A stretch of 64,000 nucleotides of DNA from Providencia rettgeri (GCA_900455085.1 UGTZ01000002.1:1-64000); one strand, 5' to 3'; numbered from the stretch's first letter, positions 37,493-46,225 are shown. The notes: a model not told the origin generated them from the letters alone. Numbers and translations are program-made.

Positions 37493-37796
37493 ACGTGATA
37501 TTTTCTCTGAGCTCCAAGAAGGAATGGAAGCATGGAGTGAGTTTAACGAAGGAAAGAAAACGTTAAAAACTCATCGTATCAACATGAAACCTTTGTCTAT
37601 GACACCTACCGAAGTAAAAGCGATACGCGAGAAATTAAAATTATCTCAAGCAGTCTTCGCTCAGTATTTACATACAGGGGTTACTACATTGCAGAATTGG
37701 GAGCAAGGGCTTGCAAAGCCTAATAAGCAAGCAGTCTTGCTGCTCAAAATGGTAGAAAAAAGACCTGACACTTTAAATGAATTAGCTGGATTTTAA
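37482..37796 (+). CDS. higA: HigA-type antitoxin (Xre HTH)
   Basis: A 104-residue protein with a C-terminal Xre HTH (IREKLKLSQAVFAQYLHTGVTTLQNWEQGLAKPNKQAV), the layout of HigA2 antitoxins. It overlaps higB by 11 bases; a second ATG at 37485 has better spacing from AAGGAG. It probably binds the palindrome in the promoter at 37098-37114. Confidence 0.92.
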   Translation: MMTKRDIFSELQEGMEAWSEFNEGKKTLKTHRINMKPLSMTPTEVKAIREKLKLSQAVFAQYLHTGVTTLQNWEQGLAKPNKQAVLLLKMVEKRPDTLNELAGF

Positions 37797-37963
37797 TGAT
37801 TAAAAGGAAGCACCATGACAACGGTTAACTATATTGGGGGGAAATAGTTGTTAGCCTAATGATTCATCTATCATCGGGCTTGCTCTGTTTGGCTTATTAT
37901 TTTCGCTTTATAAATTAAATACCAAAATATGAGTGTTTCAATTTCATTCTTAATTTTTCATAT

Positions 37964-37995
37964 AAAAAATCCCGCCTTACGAGAGCGGGATTTTT
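37964..37995. terminator. Bidirectional terminator between higA and the cold-shock gene
   Basis: AAAAAATCCCGC (37964-37975) pairs with GCGGGATTTTT (37985-37995). T-runs lie on both sides, serving the two convergent transcripts. Confidence 0.9.
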
Positions 37996-38063
37996 ATCGC
38001 TATGGCTTAACTGCTCAGACTAGTTGCCTCATCGCTATCATAAGTTCTAGCAAATATTAGTTG

Positions 38064-38276
38064 TTAAAGCGCGAAAACATTACCAGCAGAAGGACCTTTG
38101 GCACCATTTTCAATGGTGAATTCTACTTTTTGCCCTTCATCTAAAGTTTTAAAATCGTTACTTTGGATGGCAGAAAAATGTACGAAGACATCTTTGCTGC
38201 CATCAGCAGGAGAAATAAAACCAAAGCCTTTACCTGCATCAAACCATTTTACTAAACCAGTCATTTTATGAGACAT
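38064..38276 (-). CDS. CspA-family cold-shock protein
   Basis: A 70-residue protein starting MSHKMTGLVKWFDAGKGFGF. RNP1 (KGFGFI) and RNP2 (VFVHF) RNA-binding motifs are intact. It acts as a nucleic-acid chaperone. The longer frame to 38321 does not fit the family. The region upstream to about 38550 holds no gene and could supply the long regulated 5' leader typical of this family. Confidence 0.95.
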   Translation of the reverse strand: MSHKMTGLVKWFDAGKGFGFISPADGSKDVFVHFSAIQSNDFKTLDEGQKVEFTIENGAKGPSAGNVFAL

Positions 38277-38562
38277 AGATACTTCCTTCTTTAATTTTGA
38301 GCCATTAAATATGGCGAACATGGCCTGTTTTTCAGAGAGTTACTTATTGGGCACTTAGGAGGAGACTCAAGAGAAAGGGTATCTATGGATAGCACTTGAA
38401 CTGAGGACTGCTTTACTAAAACTGCTTTCATAAGGTCTGTATTCCAAACCGATGAGTTATAATAGTCACGTGATGATTGATTTAGCAAGTATTAATTTTA
38501 CTAATTTTTTACACGTGTATAACGCTTTAGCGTTTTGATTATGTATGTAGGTGTATTTGACC

Positions 38563-39458
38563 CTATATTTCCAGACACTTTTTATCACTTATTTCATTAT
38601 GGGCTCGACGCCACAGATATTCTCGCGGAGAACGATAACCCAGTGCACTGTGAGGATACCATTCATTATAATGCTCGAAGGCTACCGCAAGATTCTTCAC
38701 TGCCGTTAATCCGTTAGGTTTTGACATGAGACTTATGTAGTCACGCTTCATGATTTTTACAAAGCTTTCTGCAATACCGTTACTTTGTGGGCTACGCACC
38801 GCCGTATGTCTAGGAGATAAATCGCAAATCTTCGTGTTTCATGGGCTCGATACGCTGAGCCGTTGTCTGTTAACCACTCAACTGACTTAGAAGTCAACCC
38901 GTTACCGAAGCGATGCTCTACTGCGCCCAACATGACATCTTGTACGGTTTCACTGTCGAAGCCTCCTGTACTGGCTGCCCAATGCAGGGCTTCGCGATCA
39001 CAACAGTCTAAAGCGAACGTGACACGCAATTTTTCACCATTATCACATCGGACCTCAAAACCATCTGAGCACCAACGTTGGTTACTTTCATTCACTGCTA
39101 CTTTTCCTGTATGAGCTCGCGCCGATACTGGGATTGCAGGTTTACGTTCCAATAATAATGCCGATTGCTTCATGATGCAGTAAACACGTTTTGCATTTAT
39201 AATCGCGATACCTTCATTCTCAGATTGACTACGTAATATTGCCCAGACGCGGCGGTAGCCATACGTAGGCAGCTTATTAATGACGTTATGTATACGAGCA
39301 AGGGCATCACTATCATCTTGAGGGCATCGTCCCCGTTCATCTTTCCAATCGCTTTTTCGTTTTACTCGAACGTATAACTGCGCTCGTGACACATGTAACG
39401 TTCGGCTCACTAAACTTATTTTCCATCCTTGGGTAATAAGGGCACGAGCGCTGTCCAC
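38563..39458 (-). pseudogene. IS2-like OrfB (InsD) transposase with frameshift
   Basis: The first part (MDSARALITQGWKISLVSRT to about codon 225) and the last part (SPQSNGIAESFVKIMKRDY to SDKKCLEI) lie in different frames, with the shift near 38790-38800 before the third catalytic residue. The DDE aspartates are visible in WCSDGFEV and WLTDNGSAY. As read the transposase is inactive. Confidence 0.85.
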
Positions 39459-39781
39459 TTTTTTTCGCGGGCATACTCGACAGCTTCTTTAAGAAGTTCA
39501 TTTTCCATTGTTTTTTTGCCGAGTAAACGCTGTAGCTCTTTAATTTGCTTTATTGCTGAGGCTAGCTCAGAGGCAGGAACAACGTGTTCACCTGCGGTCA
39601 CTGCAGTCAAGCTTCCTTCTTGATACTGTTTACGCCAAAGGAAAAGCTGGCTTGCTGTGATGCTATGTTGGCGGGCAACCATGGAAACACTCATACCCGA
39701 TTCAAAGCTTTGTTGAACAATGGCCATTTTTTCTTGTGGGGAACGTCGTTTTCTTCGTTCAGGACCTAATATCTCGATCAT
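39416..39781 (-). CDS. IS2-like OrfA (InsC)
   Basis: A 121-residue protein beginning MIEILGPERRKRRSPQEKMA, with an HTH (GMSVSMVARQHSITASQLFLWRKQ) and a coiled coil (LQRLLGKKTMENELLKEAVEYA), closely matching IS2 InsC. It overlaps OrfB, as needed for the programmed frameshift. Confidence 0.9.
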   Translation of the reverse strand: MIEILGPERRKRRSPQEKMAIVQQSFESGMSVSMVARQHSITASQLFLWRKQYQEGSLTAVTAGEHVVPASELASAIKQIKELQRLLGKKTMENELLKEAVEYAREKKWTALVPLLPKDGK

Positions 39782-39877
39782 GTTATCTCCAAGAACTAGT
39801 CTAAAAACTAGTATTAAGATTATCACTAATTTAAGTGACACCAACTGTCTGGAGATCTAAGGGGCCAGTCTAGTTAC

Positions 39878-39898
39878 TCACCGGATTGAATACATAAC
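39878..39898 (-). mobile_element. Relic of an IS1 left end
   Basis: TCACCGGATTGAATACAT (39878-39895) is the exact reverse complement of the IS1 left-end string in the intact copies. Only about 20 bases remain, next to the IS2-like end. Confidence 0.7.
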
Positions 39899-39939
39899 CA
39901 AATTTTTCATCTTAATGTTGAGAATATCGCTTAATAACG

Positions 39940-40761
39940 GCACTGTTGCAAATAAAGTGGTGAGATTGAGTTTTTCAACTCGAAATGGGCTACACACCGA
40001 AGGCTCGATTCACTAGGCGCATTTCGCCTAGCGGTTGACCATAGTAAAAATATTCAGCTTGACCTTTGCGAAGCGCACGCATCACCTCAATGCCTTTAAT
40101 GGTCGCATGTGCCGTTTTAATTGATTTAAACCCTAAGGTAGGATTTATCACGCGCTTCAATTTTTCATGATCGCATTCAATCACATTATTGTGACATTTG
40201 ATTTGCCGATGCTCGACATGTGTAGGGCATTTCCCTTCCCCTTTGAGTAGGTTAAGTGCTCGACCATACGGTGCGGCTTTATCTGTATTGATAATCCTAG
40301 GGATTTACCATTTTTTAACGCGATTGAATATTCTTCTTAAAAACCGATAAGCAGCTTTGGTAATACGACGTGGTGAGAGGTAAAATTCAATGGTATGCTC
40401 CCGACTATCGACAGCTCGGTAAAGGTACGCCCATTTCCTATTCACTTTGATATAAGTTTCGTCTAAATGTCAATTATTGAGATCGGAGGAATTACATCAA
40501 TACCAACGTAACCGCTTTTCTATTTCTGGCGCATACCGTTGAACCCAGCGATAGATTGTCGTGTGATCTACATTGACACCGTGCTCAGCCAACATTTCCT
40601 GAAGTTCTCGATAACTGATTCCGTATTTGCAGTACCAACGCACACCTCAAAGGATGATAATCCCGGTGAAATGACGACCTTTAAATGCATTCATGAGGTA
40701 AGCTTCCGTAGAGGGTCGGTTTACTTAGCATAATGGTTCATTCAAACTTTGCAACCGTGCC
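39940..40761 (-). mobile_element. IS6-family element with both ends, transposase dead
   Basis: GGCACTGTTGCAAA (39940-39953) and its inverted partner TTTGCAACCGTGCC (40748-40761, one mismatch) bound 822 bases, the usual IS6 size. No 8-bp duplication (TTAATAAC versus CTTTATCT). It is more diverged than the IS6 pieces at 25608 and 32427. Confidence 0.85.
39990..40694 (-). pseudogene. IS6-family transposase with several stops and shifts
   Basis: Recognisable from MNAFKGRHFTGIIIL to GEMRLVNRAFGV. A TGA replaces a codon near GVRWYCKYG; further breaks occur near 40490-40510 and 40310-40320. Not functional. Confidence 0.85.
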
Positions 40762-41268
40762 CTTTATCTCGCGTATATATCTTTGTTTGAATCAGAAGAG
40801 GGCTTGCCCGAACGTCCTGATATTATGTTGAGCTACATGCATAAAGCTATGTCTCTACTGTTAGATAATCCGAAGTTGCTCGATAAAATTGATTCTAAAA
40901 ATGTCAGTACGTTACCCAGCCAGTTTACACTTGAACGTTATGCTGTGTGGCAATATTTAAGCGATGGAGGAGAGATTGACTGGAGAAAAAAGGCACCTGA
41001 AGGTGAGGGTTATACTATCGCTGGCGAGAACTATCAAGTCTGGGATATTAGGCTAAAAAAAGCGATATGGAATAGAGGGGACGTCTTTTTACAAAATATA
41101 GGTAAAGAGCAATTTATCCATGATGCTATCGATTATTCTCAATTTCCCGTTATTGCCTGCGTCGCAGGACGAAAAGGATGGCATTTAACGCTACCTGATA
41201 ACTATATCAAACAAAACTTCCGCGGAGGTAAGAGTTTTGACTGGGCATCATGCAGCGAAGTTGAATGA
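40762..41268 (+). pseudogene. C-terminal part of unknown protein cut by IS6
   Basis: The frame is open from the IS6 edge (LYLAYISLFESEEGLPERPD) to a stop after about 168 residues, with no ribosome site. The protein is soluble-looking (RYAVWQYLSDGGEIDWRKK). The N-terminus was probably removed by IS6. Family not recognised. Confidence 0.5.
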
Positions 41269-41471
41269 CTCTGTCAAATAATGAAGGCTGAATCCGAGCC
41301 TGTAATTTAAATTGTGTATTTGCCTGCTTTTGAGGGGCTTGTTGTGTATAAAACTTATTTGCAGCAAGCCCTTTTAACGAACGTTTTTATGCTTTGATCT
41401 TTGAAACAAGGACAGCAAACAGGTTCTACGCGATGATACCTGCTCTTTAGAGATAAATGAGTGACTGAATA

Positions 41472-41628
41472 ATGAAACCTACGCACACGCCGACTGCACA
41501 TGATGCGGCTTTCAAAGGGTTTTGACGCAAGTTGACAGCGCAAAGATCACCAGCCTGAACACATCGAAGCGTTGTGTGATGTGTTCAGCACATCGGCACT
41601 TACAAATTCCTCGTTTAGTTGACCGCTA
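41472..41628 (+). pseudogene. rpn-like nuclease gene, 5' remnant
   Basis: ATGAAACCTACGCACACG and following bases match the start of the Rpn gene at 29387, with a TGA (FKGF*) and deletions. The copy ends where IS1 sequence begins. It confirms the start codon of the intact gene. Confidence 0.8.
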
Positions 41629-41697
41629 CAATCGACACACATTCATAGAACGTGAACACTACCTATTGTGATGATCTCTATATTGAATACACGACTG
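41629..41697 (+). mobile_element. IS1 right-end relic
   Basis: The last codons of insB (FIEREHYLL) and the right terminus ending TATTGAATACACGAC are retained; the rest of the element is gone. It abuts the rpn remnant. Confidence 0.85.
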
Positions 41698-41747
41698 ATT
41701 TTATTATGAAAATAGAACGATAGTTTTTAAGGGGAAAGTAACCCCCC

Positions 41748-42050
41748 TTATTTCCAGAAGGTTGTGATATTTATATCTTGTGCTTGATTTAGAATACGTA
41801 TAATAACGATGTCAAGTGGTGATGATATGAAAAAGATTACATGTTTTTCTATAGGAATAGAAAGGATATTTTCACCTAATTCATCTCGACGAGTTCCAAT
41901 TTCGTGTTGAGATAGAACATCAAAAATGGCTGATATTCGGTTAATGTACTCGTCAGCTTTATTCATGCCAAAATGTTGTTGGCTATAAAACCAAATGTTT
42001 TCTAAATCCTCCAAAGCTTTTGGGGTTAGATTAATTTTTTTGACGAGCAT
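41748..42050 (-). CDS. parE: ParE-family toxin
   Basis: A 100-residue RelE/ParE-superfamily protein: LTPKALEDLENIWFYSQQHFG and ISAIFDVLSQHEIGTRRDELGENILSIPIEKHVIFF are typical ParE blocks. ParE proteins inhibit DNA gyrase. The start overlaps the end of the antitoxin gene by 20 bases. Intact. Confidence 0.92.
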   Translation of the reverse strand: MLVKKINLTPKALEDLENIWFYSQQHFGMNKADEYINRISAIFDVLSQHEIGTRRDELGENILSIPIEKHVIFFISSPLDIVIIRILNQAQDINITTFWK

Positions 42051-42294
42051 TCACTTTTTCTTTTATTTGCGATAGAAATTCATACTTGTTCCAGATTTCA
42101 GGTTCTCCACTACTTAGACCTTCGGCAAGTAAATCTCGTAAAGATTGCAAATGAGACTCAGCCTGTTTTTCCTTTAATAATCGTAATGCATCGCGAAGAA
42201 CTTCACTTTGCGTTCGATAATCCCCGGAACTAACTAAAGAATCGATAAAGTGGCGTAGGTCTTCTCCTATATCGACAGTCATTGTTCTGGCCAT
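42031..42294 (-). CDS. parD: ParD-family antitoxin
   Basis: An 87-residue protein MARTMTVDIGEDLRHFIDSL with RHH (TVDIGEDLRHFIDSLVSSGDYRTQSEVLRDALRLL), the ParD/CopG pattern with SEVLRDALR. The start at 42294 fits the family; the longer frame to 42408 would add an unlikely N-terminus. It likely represses the operon via the palindrome just upstream. Confidence 0.92.
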   Translation of the reverse strand: MARTMTVDIGEDLRHFIDSLVSSGDYRTQSEVLRDALRLLKEKQAESHLQSLRDLLAEGLSSGEPEIWNKYEFLSQIKEKVNARQKN

Positions 42295-42307
42295 AAAATT
42301 CCTCATG

Positions 42308-42322
42308 TAAGATATTGTCTTA
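42308..42322. promoter_or_regulatory. Palindrome upstream of parD, probable operator
   Basis: TAAGATATTGTCTTA is a near-perfect palindrome 14 bases before the parD start, suited to binding a ParD dimer. Confidence 0.5.
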
Positions 42323-42436
42323 TATTTTATTATAGGATAATAGTGGATTTTTGTGAATATGAATATCACAAAACTAAAAATATATTGATATATATGACTT
42401 TTTATCACTATCCATATGAATTAAGTAATTAAATAC

Positions 42437-42466
42437 TTGACTAAAAACCAACCTGTGTTTTAATGA
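42437..42466 (+). promoter_or_regulatory. Candidate promoter of the second par operon
   Basis: TTGACT (42437-42442), 18-base spacer, TAATGA (42461-42466). The -10 overlaps the first unit of the 8-bp array, so protein bound on the array would block transcription. Confidence 0.5.
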
Positions 42467-42598
42467 TTACATGATTACATGATTACATGATTACATGATT
42501 ACATGATTACATGATTACATGATTACATGATTACATGATTACATGATTACATGATTACATGATTACATGATTACATGATTACATGATTGCATGATTGC
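42463..42598. repeat. 8-bp tandem array upstream of parA2 (17 units), candidate centromere
   Basis: Seventeen uninterrupted units: 15 of ATGATTAC, then two of ATGATTGC. The array ends 24 bases before the parA2 start. A matching array follows parB2. A role as centromere and operator for the RHH ParB is inferred from position and from the way RHH partition proteins such as omega bind contiguous short repeats. It is not a CRISPR array, as there are no spacers. Confidence 0.85.
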
Positions 42599-42622
42599 AT
42601 GATGGAGATAATAGGGGAGCAT

Positions 42623-43252
42623 ATGAGTAAGGTTATTTCATTATTAAATGGGAAGGGGGGCGTTGGAAAAACAACATCCTCTATTAATATAGCAACTGCT
42701 ATAGCAAAAAAAGGTCACAAAGTTGTTGTTGTTGATACTGATCCTCAAATGAGTATTGGTAACTGGTTTGAAGATAATAAGTGTATATTTGATGTTGTTT
42801 ATGCAAGCTCTGAAAAAGAGGTTTATTCTATTAAAAAATCCCTAAAGAGCTATGATTTTATAGTGATTGATGGTGCTGCCGCTATTTCTGCGATATCTTC
42901 AGCCGCAGTAATGGTTAGTGATTTGGTTATTATTCCTGTTACACCATCACCGCTAGATTTTGCTGCGAGCGCTGCCATTTTAGCGGTAATTGAAGCTCGA
43001 AACGAATTACAGCCGGTAAAAGCGAGATTTCTTATTACAAAAAAAATCAATACTGCCAAGATGTTACAGCTTCTTAAGGATTCGATAGTATCAACTGGTG
43101 TTGAAACATTAAAGACGGGGATAACACAACGGCAATCTTACATCAAAACTATGTTGGATGGTGGAACGGTCTATGATACTACTGACGGGCAAGCTAAAGG
43201 CGAAATAGATCTAATTACAAATGAAATCATGGAGATAATCAACAATGAGTAA
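42623..43252 (+). CDS. ParA partition ATPase (type Ib)
   Basis: A 209-residue protein starting MSKVISLLNGKGGVGKTTSS, with deviant Walker A at residues 9-18, Walker A' (VVVVDTDPQMS) and Walker B (FIVIDGAAAIS). It lacks the N-terminal HTH of the long ParA at 19901, so regulation falls to its partner. The frame extends to 42587 through repeat sequence, but GGGGAG before 42623 and family length support this start. It overlaps parB2 by 8 bases. It probably segregates the plasmid by gradient on the nucleoid. Confidence 0.93.
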   Translation: MSKVISLLNGKGGVGKTTSSINIATAIAKKGHKVVVVDTDPQMSIGNWFEDNKCIFDVVYASSEKEVYSIKKSLKSYDFIVIDGAAAISAISSAAVMVSDLVIIPVTPSPLDFAASAAILAVIEARNELQPVKARFLITKKINTAKMLQLLKDSIVSTGVETLKTGITQRQSYIKTMLDGGTVYDTTDGQAKGEIDLITNEIMEIINNE

Positions 43253-43469
43253 GGTACCTCAAATAATGAAGTTGGGGAATAATGCCCATTTAAATAAAGC
43301 GCTAAGTGCGATAAAACAACCTTCTCTACCTACTAAAAAATTGCAAATGAATATGCCTGAAGAGTTACATAAACAGTTTAAGTTGACGTGTTTATCTAAT
43401 GAAGTAGATATGACAAGTGTTGTTATTGAACTAATTGAAAATTGGTTGAAAGAAAATACAGAACAATAA
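43245..43469 (+). CDS. Small RHH ParB-like centromere-binding protein
   Basis: A 74-residue protein with a flexible basic N-terminus and a C-terminal ribbon-helix-helix (KLQMNMPEELHKQFKLTCLSNEVDMTSVVIELIENWLKEN), the layout of ParG/omega-type partners of short ParA proteins. It starts inside parA2 (ATGAGTAAGGT). Its likely binding sites are the octad arrays on both sides of the operon. The pairing is inference, but the gene order is standard. Confidence 0.85.
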   Translation: MSKVPQIMKLGNNAHLNKALSAIKQPSLPTKKLQMNMPEELHKQFKLTCLSNEVDMTSVVIELIENWLKENTEQ

Positions 43470-43531
43470 TATAAAAATAAACAGAATAATCTTACGATAT
43501 AAGTTGGTTATTTGTGTATTAATAACCTACC

Positions 43532-43675
43532 ATGATTACATGATTACATGATTACATGATTACATGATTACATGATTACATGATTACATGATTACATGAT
43601 TACATGATTACATGATTACATGATTACATGATTACATGATTACATGATTACATGATTACATGATTACATGATTGC
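43532..43675. repeat. 8-bp tandem array downstream of parB2 (18 units), candidate centromere
   Basis: Eighteen uninterrupted units: 17 of ATGATTAC and one final ATGATTGC, in the same orientation as the upstream array. It starts 62 bases after the parB2 stop. The variant unit is again at the 3' end. Confidence 0.85.
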
Positions 43676-43776
43676 ATAAGCTGTTACTTTGCAGAGGTTT
43701 GGAATAGTAACTCAAATGCAGATTTGAAATTATTCGTTTGACAATAAAATTGTAAGTGTAAAGTAGCCATTTTCCC

Positions 43777-44157
43777 CATCATGAGCCACATTATTATCGA
43801 CAAGAAACCCAAGCTCTCATTTATCCTACCGAAGATACGCGCGAGATTATTCAGGCGGCTGTGGGGTTATTTGACAGACTTTGGCTTCCGAATGTGAAAT
43901 ACAGCAAAAGTGGCATATTACTTAGTGAATTTTCCCCTTCAGGGCAAGTGCAGCTGAATTTGTTTGAAAGTGGCCATCGTTTTCGTAAAAGCGGGGAGCT
44001 GATGCAGACGATTGACCAGATTAATCGCGGAAAAGGGGCTATCTGGTTTGCAGGTCAGGGTATTCAAGCGCAATCCGCCTTATGGAAAATGAAACAGCAA
44101 TTTCTCTCACCTCGATGGACAACGAAATTTTCGGACATTCCTGTCGTAAAATGCTAA
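43777..44157 (+). pseudogene. umuC-like (DNA polymerase V) C-terminal remnant
   Basis: The frame PHYYRQETQALIYPTEDTR, AAVGLFDRLW, QVQLNLFE, and FAGQGIQAQSALWKMKQQFLSPRWTT matches the C-terminal (little finger and tail) region of UmuC/MucB/SamB proteins. The polymerase core is missing and no umuD is seen. A relic of a plasmid mutagenesis operon. Confidence 0.85.
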
Positions 44158-44829
44158 TCAATATTTGGTGTTTTTTTGAACATCGTTGATATTCATTCAT
44201 TAATCAGGTCATTAACCTTGTTATCAACATAGTTATTTAAAGTTATCCACTGATTTTGTGGATACGCCTTTTTTGGGTTTCGGGGCAACGGCTTAATTCT
44301 GGCATTGAGCCAGTATTCAGCCGGACATCGGATTGACCCCATTTACACACAGTTGGCGCAGGTTCCCCGTACACTCCTGTTCTCGCGCCTGTTTGGGGCG
44401 CGCTCACTGGCTCGCCAAATGTGGACAATGTGGATAACGGTTTTTAACGTCAACCGCTGCGCCTTTTAACGTTTTCAACGTGGCGCAAAGGGCAGGGGTG
44501 CAGCTCCCTGGGGGACCGCCCCTGGTTCACTGCTTAGCTACGCTAAGCGTTAATGGCGACTTGCCGTTCGCTTCTCTCGCTGCAAGTCGGGTGCTGCCAT
44601 CTTCATCACCTGTGTGATTACTCTTTCATCGAGCCCCTCCGCTTGGCCTAAAACATAGCCTCAAGTCGTCATACAGCAAGGGTTAAGTGAACTCCACCAA
44701 AATTCTTGCCGCTGCGCTTTCCAACAATTTTGTCTCCGCCCTTGCTTCCTTCCTCGTCTCGGCTCTGTACGGCCTTTGCAGCGGAGGAACTCAACGAAAG
44801 AAATCATTAATACAAAGGAGAATTCAAAA
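44158..44829. other. Gene-poor region with DnaA-box-like sites, possible second origin
   Basis: TTATCCACT (44243-44251) and TGTGGATAC (44257-44265) form an inverted pair one mismatch from the DnaA box. TGTGGACAA and the perfect box TGTGGATAA stand back to back at 44420-44437. Base composition is richer in G and C than in the surroundings. No initiator gene is adjacent. It may be the origin or leading-region remnant of a second plasmid. No supported gene lies here. Confidence 0.45.
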
Positions 44830-45120
44830 ATGTCATCACATCAAAACCTTGCAGCTCCAGAATCTAACGAAAGAAGGGGGGAAACCCCACTGACGCATGA
44901 CCAGAAAGCGGATTTATTGCATTACATTGCGCCATTAACACGGTTATTGGAGTTATTCGAGGGGGGTATTTCACCAGAGTTATACGACGAAGAAATCACG
45001 CTGCACAGTGATGCGTTCGATTCCAACAGTATTTTCATGAAAGACGGCTATCCGATTGGCTTTAGTGACAATTTAAACAACATGTTCTATCTGCGTCCTG
45101 AACTGATTCAGGCATCTTAG
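44830..45120 (+). CDS. Hypothetical plasmid protein
   Basis: A 96-residue acidic protein, MSSHQNLAAPESNERRGETP..., with AAAGGAG as ribosome site. Contains LTHDQKADLLHYIAPLTRLLELFEGG and GYPIGFSDNLNNMFYL. No membrane segment. I do not recognise a family; the look is of small leading-region plasmid genes. Confidence 0.65.
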   Translation: MSSHQNLAAPESNERRGETPLTHDQKADLLHYIAPLTRLLELFEGGISPELYDEEITLHSDAFDSNSIFMKDGYPIGFSDNLNNMFYLRPELIQAS

Positions 45121-45182
45121 GTGCTAAGGGAGTTGTTGACCCTCCCTTAGCTTAGACACAATAAACTACATAGGTGATTAAT

Positions 45183-45246
45183 ATGTCTACATTAGAAACT
45201 ATCATTAACCCAAAACAACGTAAAGCAAAAAAAAGGCACAAAATCG
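45183..45246 (+). pseudogene. 5' end of a gene cut by IS1 copy B
   Basis: ATG at 45183 begins MSTLETIINPKQRKAKKRHKI and runs into IS1. Only about 21 codons remain. Product unknown. Confidence 0.5.
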
Positions 45247-45306
45247 GGTCATGTATTCAATCCGGTGATTAACCTGTAATATAGGGTAATTTATCGGAGA
45301 ATATTC

Positions 45307-45582
45307 ATGGCTAAAGTCGATGTAAGGTGCCCATTTTGTCAACAAACTCCCTCAGTGAAAAAACATGGCCTAGGGAGCACTGGTCATCAACGTTATCGCT
45401 GCCAAAATTGCTGCCGAAGCTTCCAACTCGATTATAAATATCGTGCTTGCCAACCCGGAACTAAAGATAAAATTATCGACCTCACGATGAATAATGCCGG
45501 TATTCGTGATACTGCTAGGGCCCTTCATATCAGCATTAATGCGGTTGTTCGTACTTTAAAAAACTCTCGCCGAAGCAGGTAA
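45307..45582 (+). CDS. insA: IS1 InsA
   Basis: The 91-residue product is identical to that at 31704-31979, with zinc finger and HTH. The AAAAAAC frameshift site lies at the end of the frame. Confidence 0.93.
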   Translation: MAKVDVRCPFCQQTPSVKKHGLGSTGHQRYRCQNCCRSFQLDYKYRACQPGTKDKIIDLTMNNAGIRDTARALHISINAVVRTLKNSRRSR

Positions 45583-45602
45583 CTTCTTTACCTCTTGATA
45601 AT

Positions 45603-46004
45603 TTGCAGATTGAACTCCTTTGCGAAGTTGATGAACAGTGGTCTTTTGTGGCTAATAAGAAACAACAACGCTGGCTTTGGTATGCCTGGGAACCTCGCCT
45701 AAAACGGATTATTGCTCATACATTTGGTCGTCGAAACAAGAGAACTCTTCGTCAGTTACTGGCTTTACTGTCTAGGTTTAATGTGGCTTTTTGGTGCACG
45801 GATAAGTTCAGTGCTTATGAGATATTGCCTAAACAAAAACACGTAGCAAGTAAGTTTTATACCCAACGAATAGAAAGAGAGAATTTGAATTTAAGAAATC
45901 ACTTAAAGCGTCTTAACCGTAAGACGTTAGGTTACTCGAAGTCGCCTGAAATGCATGATAAAATCATCGGCACATTCATCGAGCGGGAGCATTACCTATT
46001 GTGA
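45603..46004 (+). CDS. insB: IS1 InsB
   Basis: The 133-residue catalytic part, differing from copy A by one residue (LRNHLKRL in place of LRNRLKRL). Expressed as an InsAB fusion by frameshifting. Whether the arginine-to-histidine change affects activity is unknown. Confidence 0.92.
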   Translation: MQIELLCEVDEQWSFVANKKQQRWLWYAWEPRLKRIIAHTFGRRNKRTLRQLLALLSRFNVAFWCTDKFSAYEILPKQKHVASKFYTQRIERENLNLRNHLKRLNRKTLGYSKSPEMHDKIIGTFIEREHYLL

Positions 46005-46029
46005 TGATCTCTATATTGAATACACGACC

Positions 46030-46225
46030 TTTTTTTGTTTCTCTGAAACTTCTCATAATCCTCTCCACACTCAGTACTACAAAATGCTAAAGATAATCCC
46101 GAAACAGGTTCGTCATGACACCATAAGCATTGCCCATTAGCGCTAACTAAAGTGGGTTTTCTTTTCATTAAAGCAAGCTGATGAAGAATATCATCGCGTT
46201 GCTGAATGTGGTCGATATCGTCCAT
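46030..46225 (-). pseudogene. Small C4 zinc-finger protein, 3' end cut by IS1
   Basis: About 65 residues: MDDIDHIQQRDDILHQLAL and the four-cysteine pattern CLWC...FCSTECGEDYEKF. This resembles small DksA/TraR-like or related zinc-finger proteins of phages and plasmids. The frame continues into IS1 after QRNKK, so a few C-terminal residues may be lost. It may still be functional. Confidence 0.55.

Larger units (their letters stand above)
38552..39872 (-). mobile_element. IS2-like element (IS3 family), transposase broken
   Basis: Ends resemble IS2: TGTATTTGACCC...CCAGACA at the left (plus-strand view) and TGTCTGGAG...GGGGCCAGTCTA at the right. No clear 5-bp duplication (GTAGG versus GTTAC). 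Beyond its right end lies a relic IS1 end. Confidence 0.85.
45247..46029 (+). mobile_element. IS1-family element, copy B (intact)
   Basis: 783 bases, same ends as copy A (GGTCATGTATTCAAT at left, ATTGAATACACGACC at right). No target duplication (ACAAAATCG versus TTTTTTTGT). It interrupts one gene at the left and the tail of a minus-strand gene at the right. Confidence 0.93.

Noticed and set aside
42463..43675. CRISPR array
   Set aside because: The 8-bp units are contiguous with no spacers, and no cas gene is nearby.
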